Notes under the pieces: model-generated
What the model was told of the DNA's origin: nothing
What the model saw: only the letters and a program-made list of their open reading frames with translations
The model's database searches: none
Program-made: the position numbers and the translations under genes
In this document: positions 15,646 to 24,433 of the stretch, in pieces
Layout of the letters: each line of letters starts with the position of its first letter
Numbering within the stretch: the first letter of the stretch is position 1
DNA from: Gemmataceae bacterium
GTDB taxonomy: Bacteria; Planctomycetota; Planctomycetia; Gemmatales; Gemmataceae
DNA length: 49,205 nucleotides
Direction: 5' to 3'
Assembly (NCBI GenBank): GCA_019636445.1
Contig: JAHBXO010000041.1
Coordinates: 1 to 49,205, forward strand

Positions 15646-15966
15646 CCTAAACCTTCCGAAACTGAACAAATGTTTATCTGATCACGCTATTGAGATGAAC
15701 AATCCTTCATTGCGATAATACCGGACGCAAATCGGTGCCGCAATCGAATTCAACTCCCCTCGCGGAAGCCATTTGCGTGAAATTGCGACTGTCTGCACAG
15801 TGATTTGACGCCATGGGGACATCCCATGAAAGTGCTCGATCAACTCGTCGTCGCCTGCCGGGGGAAGTGCGGCATGGTCAGCCCGCTGGATCGGCTGTGA
15901 GGGAGTGGGGAGAGACTGCCCGTGGAGGGTCGTCCGCAGGCTTCGCCCGGTTGGAGGTTGTGCGGC
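15646..15966. other. Intergenic region upstream of unit 3
   Basis: Bases 15655-15735 are distinctly AT-richer than the surroundings and probably hold the promoter of the minus-strand unit 3 gene; a weak TTGTTC and GATAAA pair (minus strand) about 18 bases apart is visible. From 15826 a 24-codon frame (MKVLDQLVVACRGKCG...) runs to 15900; it has no support as a gene. The rest holds nothing recognisable up to the inverted repeat. Confidence 0.4.
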
Positions 15967-16068
15967 CGGGCGACCGCCGGATTCGACGTAACTCGTTATC
16001 GGGCCAATATCGTTCCGGAAATCGGGCGTCTTTCCGCCGAAGGGTGGCGCAGCGGCGGCGGAAAGACT
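15967..16068 (+). repeat. Left copy of a 100-bp inverted repeat bracketing the YTV gene
   Basis: Matches the reverse complement of 18762-18864 along its whole length with few differences and one short indel. Shared blocks are CGGGCGACCG, GACGTAA-TCGTTATCGGGCC, TTCCGGAA and a hairpin GTCTTTCCGCCG...CGGCGGAAAGACT (about 16028-16068). The two copies face each other about 2.7 kb apart around one gene. Confidence 0.85.
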
Positions 16069-16081
16069 TTTAACGTCACGG

Positions 16082-16114
16082 TCAATAAAAACGCCCCCCG
16101 CGATCGCGGGGGGC
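16082..16114 (-). terminator. Intrinsic terminator of the YTV gene
   Basis: Perfect palindrome GCCCCCCGCGATCGCGGGGGGC at 16093-16114. Read on the minus strand it is followed by GTTTTTATT, a proper T tract. It lies 23 bases beyond the stop of the YTV gene and is the clearest rho-independent terminator in the window. Confidence 0.9.
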
Positions 16115-16136
16115 TTCTCGGTTCACACCGATCGGG

Positions 16137-18431
16137 TTACTTCTTCTCGACCGGCTTGACGGCGGGGGCCGTCGCCGGAGCGGCGGGGGCGGCCATCGTC
16201 GGGCAGCCGCCGGTGGCGCAACCGGTGGTGCAACCCGTGTCGCAGGCCGACTCGCAGGTGTCCTTGCAGCACAGGCGGCCGCCGAAGATCCGGTTCACGA
16301 ATTCGCGGACCGGCTTCTTCGGGGTGCAGACATCCGCGGCCGGGGCCGGTTCGCAGACCGGAGCGCACGGCTCGCCGCAGCTGGCCTTCTTCTTGAAGAG
16401 GTTGGCGAGCTTGCCGCAGGCGGTCGCGGCGCACGGATCGCAGGCATCCTTGCCGCAGGCGTCTTTACCGCAGGCGTCCTTCGCACAGCCCTTGTTGCAG
16501 TTGTCGCAGCCGGCGTTGCCGCAGTTGTCCACCGGCACCTTGCGCGTCACGACCGTCGGCACCATTTCCGTCACGGTGTAGGGCACCTTCACGGTCTGGC
16601 ACACCGGCACTTGCTTCGTCAGCATCACCGGCACCTTCTTGGTCACGGTTTCTTTCACCATCTCCGTGACCTTCGTCGGCACGAGCTTCTTCGTCTCGAC
16701 GCGCTCCATGCGGCAGACCGTCGTCGGCACGAGCTTCTCGACGACCGTCGGCACCATCTTCGTGGTGGTCACGGGCACCATCTTCGTCACTTCCTCGGCG
16801 ACGGTCTTCTCGACCTTCACCGGGACCTTCTTCGTCTCGACGACGTTGACCATGCGGGTGTGGTTCGTGGCCACGTCCTTGGTCACCTTGAGGCCTTCGA
16901 CGAAGACGCGGCCGGGGCCGCCGGTTTCGTAGGTCGGCGTGGTGGCGGGGATTGCCTTGGCGGCGTCGCCGAGGATCTCGCCGGCGCTACCGGTGCCGGC
17001 CGCGCCGCCGGTGGCGCTGGCGTCGACATAGGCACCGTTGACCATCCGCTTGTTCGTCTGGGGCACGCGGCGGGTTTCGGTGACCATCGCGTTGCGGGTC
17101 ACTTGCGTCGGCACCTTCTCGATGACGGTTTCCTTGACCATGCGAGTCACGGTCGTGGGCACCTTCTCCGTCACTTGCTTCTTGACCTGGCGGGTCGTCG
17201 TGACGGGGACGGTTTCCTTGACGGTCCGCTTGACCATGCGGGTGACGGAGACGACTTCGGAGACGTCGATCATCTTGGTGACGGTGCGGGTCTCGGTGCG
17301 ATCCGGCTCACGGACCATGGTCATGCCGTGAAGGCCGGGGCCGCCGCAGTTGCCGTTGCCAAGGACGCCGCTGGAGCCGGCGGAGGCGCCGAGGCCGGCG
17401 AGGCGGGCGCGGACCTTGTCGGCGAGGCTGGCGTCGTCGCGGCTGCCGCAGAGCTTGGCGAGCAGGCCGCCCTTGGGGCCGCACGCGGGCTTGCAGGGAT
17501 CACAGGGCTTGGCGCACGGATCGCAGGGCTTGGCGCAGGCGTCGCCCTTCGCGCACGGGTCGCACTTGCCGCAGGGGTCGCCGCAACCGTTCGCACCGTT
17601 CGCGCACGGATCGCACGTCGGCACGAGCTTGCAGGCACCCTTGATCGTGACGGTTTCGGTCACGAGCTGCGGGACCTTCTTGCACACGGTCTTCTGCTCA
17701 ACGACCGGCTCGCAGATCTCCTTCTCCACGCACTTGTTGTGCGTCTCGACGACGTTCTCGACGATCGTGCGCGTCACGTCCTTGCAGACGGTCTCGATCA
17801 CCGGCTTGCAGACGACCTTCGCGCAGTCCTTGAGCACAGTCTCCGTCACCGGCTTGCAAACGGTGGTCGTGCAGTCCTTGTAGGTGACTTCGCAGACCGG
17901 CCGGCAGACGTAAAAGTCCTTGCGCTCGACGACCGTCTCGCACACCGGCTTGCAGACCGTCACGGAGCATTCCTTATACTCCGTCTCGCACACCTTCTTG
18001 TAGACGGTGTACTTGCATTCCTTCATGCACGTCTCGGCGACGCACTTGTTCACCGTCTCGCAGACCTTTTTGTTCACGGTCTCATAGACGGGCTTGTAGT
18101 TGACGCAAACCTCTTCCTTCATGACGGTCTTGCAGACCGGCTTGCAGACGACTTCCTGCACCGTCTGGCAGCCCTTCTCCGTGACCGTCTTCATGACGGT
18201 CTGCTTTTCTTCGCGGTAGCAGGTCTTGGTGACCGGCTTCATCACGGTCTCGGTGATGGTCTTGTAGCAGCCGCCCGTCGGGGCGCACCCCGGCTGGCAT
18301 TCGGCGTGGCTGGCCTGGGCCACCGACACCGGCTGGCCCGGCGCGTACGACGTGCTGCCGGCATGACCGGCGAAGGCGAACGGTGCCACGCCAAGCACCA
18401 TCGCCACACAAAGACCCCATCGCATCCTCAT
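16137..18431 (-). CDS. YTV-type Cys/Thr/Val-rich cell-surface protein
   Basis: Exported protein of 764 residues. Signal peptide: MRMRWGLCVAMVLGVAPFAFA, cleaved before GHAG. Most of the mature chain is short degenerate repeats of the type K-x-V-x-E-T-V and V-C-K-P-V-x-E-T-V, spaced about 15-20 residues, in two blocks (about 50-270 and 380-660). Between them is a Cys/Pro-rich linker (about 280-330, KCDPCAKGDACAKPCDPC), and a second Cys-rich stretch follows block 2 (KDACGKDACGKDAC). Planctomycete YTV-rich proteins are known as abundant cell-wall proteins whose cysteines probably cross-link. GGAGGAG precedes the start; a second ATG two codons on (18423-18425) is an alternative. The gene stands alone, with its own terminator, inside facing 100-bp repeats. 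Confidence 0.85.
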   Translation of the reverse strand: MRMRWGLCVAMVLGVAPFAFAGHAGSTSYAPGQPVSVAQASHAECQPGCAPTGGCYKTITETVMKPVTKTCYREEKQTVMKTVTEKGCQTVQEVVCKPVCKTVMKEEVCVNYKPVYETVNKKVCETVNKCVAETCMKECKYTVYKKVCETEYKECSVTVCKPVCETVVERKDFYVCRPVCEVTYKDCTTTVCKPVTETVLKDCAKVVCKPVIETVCKDVTRTIVENVVETHNKCVEKEICEPVVEQKTVCKKVPQLVTETVTIKGACKLVPTCDPCANGANGCGDPCGKCDPCAKGDACAKPCDPCAKPCDPCKPACGPKGGLLAKLCGSRDDASLADKVRARLAGLGASAGSSGVLGNGNCGGPGLHGMTMVREPDRTETRTVTKMIDVSEVVSVTRMVKRTVKETVPVTTTRQVKKQVTEKVPTTVTRMVKETVIEKVPTQVTRNAMVTETRRVPQTNKRMVNGAYVDASATGGAAGTGSAGEILGDAAKAIPATTPTYETGGPGRVFVEGLKVTKDVATNHTRMVNVVETKKVPVKVEKTVAEEVTKMVPVTTTKMVPTVVEKLVPTTVCRMERVETKKLVPTKVTEMVKETVTKKVPVMLTKQVPVCQTVKVPYTVTEMVPTVVTRKVPVDNCGNAGCDNCNKGCAKDACGKDACGKDACDPCAATACGKLANLFKKKASCGEPCAPVCEPAPAADVCTPKKPVREFVNRIFGGRLCCKDTCESACDTGCTTGCATGGCPTMAAPAAPATAPAVKPVEKK

Positions 18432-18761
18432 GATGCTCCTCCGGTGAAGGGAATGCGGTCCGCGGCTCCGCCGCGGCCGTCGGCCGATTCGGAAGAATCG
18501 ATGCCGACGGTATTCCCGGTAAAGTTCCTGTTCGTCGCGCGGTCGCGACGTTGGGCGCTCGGCCCGTCCGTCAGGGTTATCGGAAGGCCGGTCGTGCCGG
18601 AACTAGCGGCGGTCGCGCGCCGGGTCGTATTCGTTCGCCGATTCGCTCGCGTCGCACGACGTGTAGCGGAAGTGAAGAGGGAGTTGGTTGTAACGGCTGT
18701 AGCGAAGGGCGGCAGATTCGGAGCAACCGGCGCAATCGGCAGCATCGGTTGCCGACCGCCC
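18432..18761. other. Leader region of the YTV gene
   Basis: 330 bases between the YTV start and the right inverted-repeat copy, with no convincing gene. It presumably contains the YTV promoter and a long 5' leader. GGAGGAG at 18436-18442 (minus strand) is its ribosome site. A GC-rich hairpin (GCGGTCCGCGGC/GCCGCGGCCG) lies near 18454-18478. No known riboswitch is recognised. Confidence 0.4.
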
Positions 18762-18864
18762 AGTCTTTCCGCCGCCACCGCGCCACCCTCCGGCGGAAAG
18801 ACACCCCAATTCCGGAAGCGCCTAGGCCCGATAACGACTTACGTCAATTTCCTCCGGTCGCCCG
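18762..18864 (-). repeat. Right copy of the 100-bp inverted repeat
   Basis: Reverse-complement partner of 15967-16068. Its outer end lies one base from the stop of the SGNH hydrolase gene (18866), so on the minus strand it directly follows that gene; its GTCTTTCCGCCG/CGGCGGAAAGAC hairpin could serve as that gene's transcript end. Confidence 0.85.
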
Positions 18865-18865
18865 A

Positions 18866-19555
18866 TCACGGGGCGATCGTCGCCAGGATCGTCTGGGCCA
18901 CGAATTTGTTGCCGGCTTCGTTCAGGTGCACACGGTCGCTGGTCAGGATGCCGCGGTCCTTGTCGTCGGCGTTCGCCTTGGCGAGGTGGTCGACGAATGC
19001 CTTGCGGAGGTCGCAGAGCTGCACCGATTCCTTCTTCGCGACCTTGCGGCTGATCTCGGAATACTCGTCGAGCTTGGAATCGAGCGGGTTCGACTTCTTC
19101 TCGCCGATGACCGAGGGCGTGCAGAGCACGACGCGCGCGCCCTTGTCCTTGATCTTGCCGATGATGTCCGTCAGGCCGGCCTCGAAATTCTCCGGCGACG
19201 TGCCCTTCTTGGGGTCCTTCTCGCCGTGCCAGACGTCGTTGATGCCGATGTAGATGACGACGAGCGTGGGCTTCTTGTCGAGCACGTCCTTGGTCAGGCG
19301 GCGTTGCAGGTCGGGCACCTTGTTGCCGCTGATTCCCGCGCCGATGACCTTGATATCAAGGTCTTTGTGCTTTTCCGCAAGGGTGTTCTTGATGACGGTG
19401 ACGTAGCCCTTCGGACCGACGCCGCCCTGCGTGATCGAGTCGCCGAGGAAGACGATGGTTTCGCCTTTTTTGAGCGCGGGTTTATCTTCGGCGTGAAGAG
19501 GCGCAGTTAAGACGCAAGCCGCGAGCATCGAGGGAATAAACCGACTGATGAGCAT
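18866..19555 (-). CDS. Exported SGNH/GDSL-type esterase or lipase-like hydrolase
   Basis: A 229-residue protein with a signal peptide (MLISRFIPSMLAACVLTAPLHA, then EDKPA). The four SGNH blocks are visible: block I FLGDSITQGG with the nucleophile Ser (about residue 40), block II Gly in VIGAGISGNKV, block III IGINDVW with the Asn, and block V DRVHLNEAGN with the catalytic Asp and His (about 209-212). Length is normal for the family. The substrate is unknown; planctomycete members often act on acylated polysaccharides. CGGAGAG shortly before the start is its ribosome site. Its 3' end abuts the right 100-bp repeat. It is transcribed alone. Confidence 0.9.
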   Translation of the reverse strand: MLISRFIPSMLAACVLTAPLHAEDKPALKKGETIVFLGDSITQGGVGPKGYVTVIKNTLAEKHKDLDIKVIGAGISGNKVPDLQRRLTKDVLDKKPTLVVIYIGINDVWHGEKDPKKGTSPENFEAGLTDIIGKIKDKGARVVLCTPSVIGEKKSNPLDSKLDEYSEISRKVAKKESVQLCDLRKAFVDHLAKANADDKDRGILTSDRVHLNEAGNKFVAQTILATIAP

Positions 19556-19901
19556 GGAGTCTCTCCGATTAGTGATGACCTTCTCTAACGCTGATCTGAA
19601 TCAAACATTTGAAACAACGACAAGGATCAAAAAGCAACTTCGAGCGTTTCCGATGGTTACTTTGAAGCATAATCTGGCTGAGAGAAACGAGAGGCGTCCT
19701 TGCCTCTCTCATCCTTTCTTACGGTTGCCATCCGGCACCCGTTCCCGTCCACGAAGCCCACTGGCCTCGTGAAAGGGTCGAAAGGAATCCACATGGGAAT
19801 CCCATGTGGACTCTCCCGCAAAGGCGGTTCGTCTTGTTTTGCTGGACCCCCGGTTCCAACGAGTATCCAGCCTAACGGCGCGAACCCAACGCCAATGCTC
19901 G
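19556..19901. other. Long intergenic region with hairpins and a dyad
   Basis: AT-richer than neighbours and without a convincing gene. It holds a small hairpin GAGAGGC/GCCTCTC (19689-19708) and a 23-base near-perfect dyad (19788-19810, arms TCCACATGGGA and TCCCATGTGGA around one base) that could be a dimeric regulator's operator. CATAAT at about 19667 resembles a plus-strand -10 element. Short open frames on both strands have atypical composition and are not called. Confidence 0.45.
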
Positions 19902-19936
19902 TCACAGCCACGGATCAATCCGTGGCTGTGATTTTT
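19902..19936 (+). terminator. Strong intrinsic terminator without a visible gene
   Basis: TCACAGCCACGGAT (19902-19915) pairs with ATCCGTGGCTGTGA (19918-19931) and is followed by TTTTT on the plus strand. On the minus strand the hairpin lacks a T tract, so it does not serve thyX. No plus-strand protein gene precedes it between 19556 and 19901, which suggests a non-coding transcript. Confidence 0.8.
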
Positions 19937-20044
19937 CGTACCAAACCTTTCTCCACTTCTGGTGTTCGTCACTCATTGTTCAATGAACAGGAATCGTTTC
20001 GAACAATCTCGGTGCGCCATTTTCTTTAACGTTTCCGTTTGCAA

Positions 20045-20869
20045 TTACACCTTCGGGTACGGTGTCTTGATTTCGAAGGTGCCGTCGGGCAGTGGGATCT
20101 TCTGGTAGTCGCCGAAGAGGTTCGGGCTGTCCTGCGCGAGCACGTCGAGGATGCGGTTGGCGAGCTTGCGAATCTCCGGCTCGGCGCCGGTGGAGCCGCG
20201 CTGTTCGAGAAAGTGGCGGAGGGCGCGGGCGTTGGCGGTGATGAAGATCTTCGTTTCGGTGGCGTTCGGCAGCACGCTGCGGGCGGCCTGGCGGGCGGCC
20301 TTGCGGCGGGTGGTGCGATCGGCGTCCGGGGGCAGCATGGCGGCCGTGGCGGCGGCGGGGTCGGCGAGTTTCGCGTTCAGGAGTTCCGCGAGCTTCACGT
20401 AGGCGGCGTGGGACTGTTTCACCGCGTCGAGCCAGACGGCGTGCAGCTCCGGGTCGTTCGCGATGATGTCCGGCTCGACGTACTCGGCGACCGACTCGTC
20501 GACGTACCGTTGGGAAAGCTGCGAGTATCCGAAGCCGGCCCGGTGTCGGACCAGTTCGTGCGTGAGGCTGCGGCTGAGGCCGGTGAGCAGGAGGTTCCAG
20601 ACGCCGTGCTCGAGGACCGAGCCGTGGCCGACTTCCTTGATGTGGTTCAGGTAGGTCGCGTTCCCGCCGGGCCGGGGCTTGGCGAAGCTCATGTAACAGA
20701 CGCGGCCGGCGGTCTCGGCGAGGATTTCCGCCGGTACGTCGCTGTCGCTCTTCCAGTTCACGCCGTGGTCGCCGAGGAAGCGTTCGAGTTCCGGCGCCTG
20801 CACGATCTGCTTGCCGACGAGATAGACTTGGGGTTCGGTCAGGACGGTGACGGCGTCGGAAGTCGGCAT
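20045..20869 (-). CDS. thyX: FAD-dependent thymidylate synthase
   Basis: Makes dTMP from dUMP using methylene-tetrahydrofolate and FAD, replacing ThyA. 274 residues. The ThyX signature is seen as RHRAGFGYSQLSQRY (about residues 113-127); between RHR and the second Ser there is one residue more than in the classic RHR-x7-S, a common bacterial variant. HGSVLEHG (about 80-87) is the FAD/dUMP-binding histidine region and NARALRHFLEQRG (about 219-231) the C-terminal conserved block. The ATG at 20867-20869 opens MPTSDAVTVL. The open frame extends far upstream antisense to the next gene, which is not coding. The neighbours are unrelated. Confidence 0.96.
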   Translation of the reverse strand: MPTSDAVTVLTEPQVYLVGKQIVQAPELERFLGDHGVNWKSDSDVPAEILAETAGRVCYMSFAKPRPGGNATYLNHIKEVGHGSVLEHGVWNLLLTGLSRSLTHELVRHRAGFGYSQLSQRYVDESVAEYVEPDIIANDPELHAVWLDAVKQSHAAYVKLAELLNAKLADPAAATAAMLPPDADRTTRRKAARQAARSVLPNATETKIFITANARALRHFLEQRGSTGAEPEIRKLANRILDVLAQDSPNLFGDYQKIPLPDGTFEIKTPYPKV

Positions 20870-21106
20870 GAAGTCGCGGGCCTCGGCGTGGGAATCTGTA
20901 CCGGATTTAACGTATGCGCCGGATGCGGCGTGGGCCGTACAACGCGAGCAATTCGTCCGATTGCGGGGACCGGCGAAGCGGCGGGGAAGATTCGGGATTT
21001 CGCGAAGCGCCCGACCCTGCGGCGCGGGTATACTCAGAAAGACCCGATTCGGGCGAATGACCTTCAAGTTTTTCGGTTTCCCTCCACGGTCTGAGGACGG
21101 CCGACC

Positions 21107-24100
21107 GTGCCGCAACGCGTTCCGTTGGCCCGTGTCTTCCTGCCACCCCTCGCGGTGTTCCTCTTCGCCTGCGCGCTCGTCGCCCAGGAGAAGAAACCGT
21201 CCGCCATCAAGCTGCCCGACGGCACGATCGTCCTCTACACCGCCAACCCGAACGAGGCGGCGCCGAAGATCGACGGCGTGCTGCTGTCGGCCAAGGAATA
21301 CCAGCAATTGCTGGACGCGACGGAACAGTTGAAGAAGCTGCGGGAGGCGAAGCCGGCGGCGCCGAGCGTGTGCAAGATCCGGGGGCGCGTGGAGTCGGGC
21401 GGCGGGAAGCCGGTGGTGAAGCTGACAGTGGAATACGCGTATCGGACGACGGCGGCGCGCACGCTCGTGCTTCTGGGTGGGCAGCGTTGCGCGCCGGTGG
21501 CGGCGATCGGTCCGGACGGCAAGGTTCCGCTGCTGGAATCGACGGCCGAGGGTTTGGCGGCGCTGGTGGACCAGCCGGGCGAAGGCCAGGTGACGGTGGA
21601 GTTCGAGGCGGTGGCCGCGCCGCGGGGCGGGAAGAATGAACTGGCGGTGGAACTGGGCCTGCCGCGGGCGGCGATCACGACGTTGACGTTCGAAGCGCCG
21701 GGTCCGGCGGTGAAGAAGCTGACGGTGGGAACGCGGACGCCGGAGGCCGGGGCGGCGCGGCCGGCGGAAACCAAGCGCGTGACCGAAGACGCGGCGCGGT
21801 ACGCGGCGCGGCCGAACGGCGCGGGCGTGGCGCTCGGACCGATCGACTTGCTGGAGATTGCATGGGACGTGCCGGCGACGGGCGGCGAAGCGGCGCCGAC
21901 CGCCGACAGTGAAATCACCGTGCGCGTCGATGAGACCCAGGTGGAGACGACGGCGAAGGTGCGGTTGCGCGGGCCGGCGCGCGAATGGCTGCTGCGGCTG
22001 CCGATCGACGCGACGGTCACGGCCACATCCCCCGGTGCGCCGGAGGGGGCGACCGGAGCGACCATTGCCCGACCGACCGATCCCAAGCAACCCCTCTGGT
22101 CGGTGCGTACGCCGGACGCGGGCGAGTGGCTGGTCACGGCCATCGCGCGGGGAACCCGACCCGACCCGAAGGACGCGAAATCGGTCGGCCCGTATGCCGT
22201 GCCGGTGGCGTTCACGATGGGGCTGCCGCGCCAGACCGGAACGGTGCGGATCCATGCGCCGCCGACGATCCGGATTTCGAATTTCCAGCACGCGGCCGAA
22301 GTCCGTCGGCTCGACACCGTGACCGGCGGCGACGCGCCGGTCGCGGCCTTTCGCTACGCGGTCGCCGGCGCGGTCCCGCCGGCGCTGACGTTCGAAGCCC
22401 GGGCCGCCCGCGGCTTCACCGCCGTGCAACCCCACCACAAACTGGACCTGACCCACGAAGGGTGGCGCCTGCGGACCGAATTGCGCATCACACCCGTACG
22501 GACCACCGTCGAGCAGGTTGTCTTCGAATTGCCGAGCGCGTGGCGCGAACCGGTCGCGCGGCCGGACGACCGCGTGGACGAAGTGCAAGCCGGCCCGGAA
22601 GCGAACGGCAAGCGACCGTGGACGATCCGTCTGACCAACGGCACCACCGAACCGTTCGCGTTGACGATCGAGACACTCTACTCGGTGCCCGAGACGGCCA
22701 TCGAATCGACTCTGCCGCTGCCCCGGTTCCCCGGCGTGACGGAGCGCGAGACGCAAGTGACCGTGAGCGTGCCCGACGGGCTGGCGGTGAAGGGCGGCGC
22801 GCGGGACGCGTCGGCAACGACCGCGCTGACGCCGGTGGGCACCGCGAAGCCCGCGGCCGCAACCCAATTGACCGGCATCTTCGAAACGCCGCCGACCGCG
22901 TTGGAACTGGCGTGGCAGCCGTTCCGTGCGGAGCTGTCGGCCACGCTCCGTGCGGACATCACGCTCGGGGAGCGGCAAATGACCATCGCGCAAACGGTGG
23001 TGCTGCGGGCGAACGATCCGATCGGCCGGGCCGTGCGGTTCAAAGGACCACCGGTGCCGCAGGGCCTGCAAACCGCACCGGTGCTCGATGCGAGCGGACT
23101 GGGTCAATGGAGTTGGACGCCGGCGATGGACGCGCGGGAGGCGACGCTGACGGTGAGCTACAGCGTGCCGTTGCCGCCACGCGGGGAGGCGAAACCCGAG
23201 GGGAAGCCGGGCGCGGTGGACGTGCCGCTGTTCTGGCCGGACGCCACGTCGGTGATGGCGACGGTGCGGGTGTGGGGCGCGACCGGTCCCGGCGCGCGGC
23301 GGCCGGTGCAGGTGCAGGGGCCGTGGGACGAGCGTCCGCCGGAACCCGTGGCCGAGCGCGATTCCCTGCCATGGCTGACGCTCGCGGCGGCCGGGTCGAC
23401 GAAACCGATCCCGCTGGCGTTCGAGCTGGCGGAACCGACGGAAGGCGGAGGCACCGTGATCGAACGGGCCGCGCATCAATATTGGATTTCGCCGGATGGC
23501 GCGACGCAGTCGCGATCGCGTTATCTCTTGAAGCGTTGGTCGCCGACGGGGCTGGAACTGGAGATCACCGGAGCGGTCGCGCCGACCGTGTACGTCAACC
23601 GGGAGCGGGGCGACGCCGTGGCGATTCCCGGAACCGACGGTCCGCGCGTCTATCGCGTGGCGCTGCCGGAACCGAAGCCCTCGCGGCCGACGCTGGTCCT
23701 CGAAGTCTACCATTCCCTCACGGACGGGGGTCGGAGCGAATTGGTGTTCCCGCCGCCGCGATTGCGGGGCGCCGCCGCGCTGGCTCCGGCGCGCGTTCAG
23801 GTGGCGCTGCCGCCGTTCTCGGTGCCGATCGTTGTGGGCGGTTCGTTCGAGGCCGATCGGCGCTGGGGCTGGCGGGGCGGCTTTCCGGCCCCCGTGGCCG
23901 GCCTCGCGTCGGACGAACTCGACCGCTGGTTCCTCGGCGGTACGCTGCCGGCAGATGCCGACCCGTGGGAGGTGCCGATCGACGACGCGGTCACCGGTCG
24001 GCTGCACGGACCGGCGCCGGTGCGCGTGCTGCGGTTGCCGCGCGGGCCGTTCGTCGTGGCATGCTCGCTCTTCGCGCTGGTTCTGGGGTTCGGCGTCACG

Positions 24101-24430
24101 CGCCTGCGACCGCGACTGATCGGCCCGGCGATGTCGCTGGTGGGAATTGCGGCGATCGCCGGCGGCACGCTGTGGCCCCAACCCGCCATGCAGGGGCTGG
24201 CGGCGATGCTGCCCGGCCTCTGCGCGCTCGTCGTCGCGCTCGGCTTCGCCGCACTCGTCCGCGGCATCATCCGCCGCCGCATGGATCATCTCGCCACGTT
24301 TCGCCGCGAGGTCGGACCGCTTCCCGAACCGCCGGCCGGGTCAAGCCCACGCCTCTCGCGGAATGGCGCGGTCGTCGTCGGCTCCGATCGGACCGGCCCG
24401 CCGTTGCAACCCTCCGCCGCGCCCGGGTGA
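21107..24430 (+). CDS. Giant exported membrane protein, first of a two-gene operon
   Basis: An 1107-residue protein of unknown function. GTG start at 21107, then a signal peptide (LPPLAVFLFACALVA, then QEKK). The long middle (about 30-975) is strand-rich, with modules ending in a wall-like pattern such as VEQVVFELPSAWREP and a following LTIETLYSVPE, like modules in the next gene. Near the C-terminus are three hydrophobic segments (about 980-1000, 1005-1024, 1032-1055), then a basic 50-residue tail, probably cytoplasmic. No catalytic motif is seen. The stop is three bases before the next start, so the two genes are surely co-transcribed. TATACT at 21029 is a possible -10 element. It could be an envelope scaffold; this is inference. 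Confidence 0.7.
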   Translation: MPQRVPLARVFLPPLAVFLFACALVAQEKKPSAIKLPDGTIVLYTANPNEAAPKIDGVLLSAKEYQQLLDATEQLKKLREAKPAAPSVCKIRGRVESGGGKPVVKLTVEYAYRTTAARTLVLLGGQRCAPVAAIGPDGKVPLLESTAEGLAALVDQPGEGQVTVEFEAVAAPRGGKNELAVELGLPRAAITTLTFEAPGPAVKKLTVGTRTPEAGAARPAETKRVTEDAARYAARPNGAGVALGPIDLLEIAWDVPATGGEAAPTADSEITVRVDETQVETTAKVRLRGPAREWLLRLPIDATVTATSPGAPEGATGATIARPTDPKQPLWSVRTPDAGEWLVTAIARGTRPDPKDAKSVGPYAVPVAFTMGLPRQTGTVRIHAPPTIRISNFQHAAEVRRLDTVTGGDAPVAAFRYAVAGAVPPALTFEARAARGFTAVQPHHKLDLTHEGWRLRTELRITPVRTTVEQVVFELPSAWREPVARPDDRVDEVQAGPEANGKRPWTIRLTNGTTEPFALTIETLYSVPETAIESTLPLPRFPGVTERETQVTVSVPDGLAVKGGARDASATTALTPVGTAKPAAATQLTGIFETPPTALELAWQPFRAELSATLRADITLGERQMTIAQTVVLRANDPIGRAVRFKGPPVPQGLQTAPVLDASGLGQWSWTPAMDAREATLTVSYSVPLPPRGEAKPEGKPGAVDVPLFWPDATSVMATVRVWGATGPGARRPVQVQGPWDERPPEPVAERDSLPWLTLAAAGSTKPIPLAFELAEPTEGGGTVIERAAHQYWISPDGATQSRSRYLLKRWSPTGLELEITGAVAPTVYVNRERGDAVAIPGTDGPRVYRVALPEPKPSRPTLVLEVYHSLTDGGRSELVFPPPRLRGAAALAPARVQVALPPFSVPIVVGGSFEADRRWGWRGGFPAPVAGLASDELDRWFLGGTLPADADPWEVPIDDAVTGRLHGPAPVRVLRLPRGPFVVACSLFALVLGFGVTRLRPRLIGPAMSLVGIAAIAGGTLWPQPAMQGLAAMLPGLCALVVALGFAALVRGIIRRRMDHLATFRREVGPLPEPPAGSSPRLSRNGAVVVGSDRTGPPLQPSAAPG

Positions 24431-24433
24431 ACT

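Noticed and set aside
15826..15900. A 24-codon frame (MKVLDQLVVACRGKCG...) as a small protein
   Set aside because: Too short, no clear ribosome-binding site, no recognised similarity; mentioned only within the intergenic feature.
16611..19253. An 880-codon plus-strand frame antisense to the YTV gene
   Set aside because: His/Leu/Asp-rich mirror image of the YTV repeats; it crosses two genes and the right inverted repeat.
19849..19866. GGTTCCAAC as a possible tRNA T-arm
   Set aside because: The flanking bases do not form a T-stem or acceptor stem and no anticodon arm could be drawn.
19657..20029. Open frames on both strands in the thyX/SGNH intergenic region
   Set aside because: Composition is unlike that of the genes here, the plus-strand frame runs through an intrinsic terminator, and no motif is visible.
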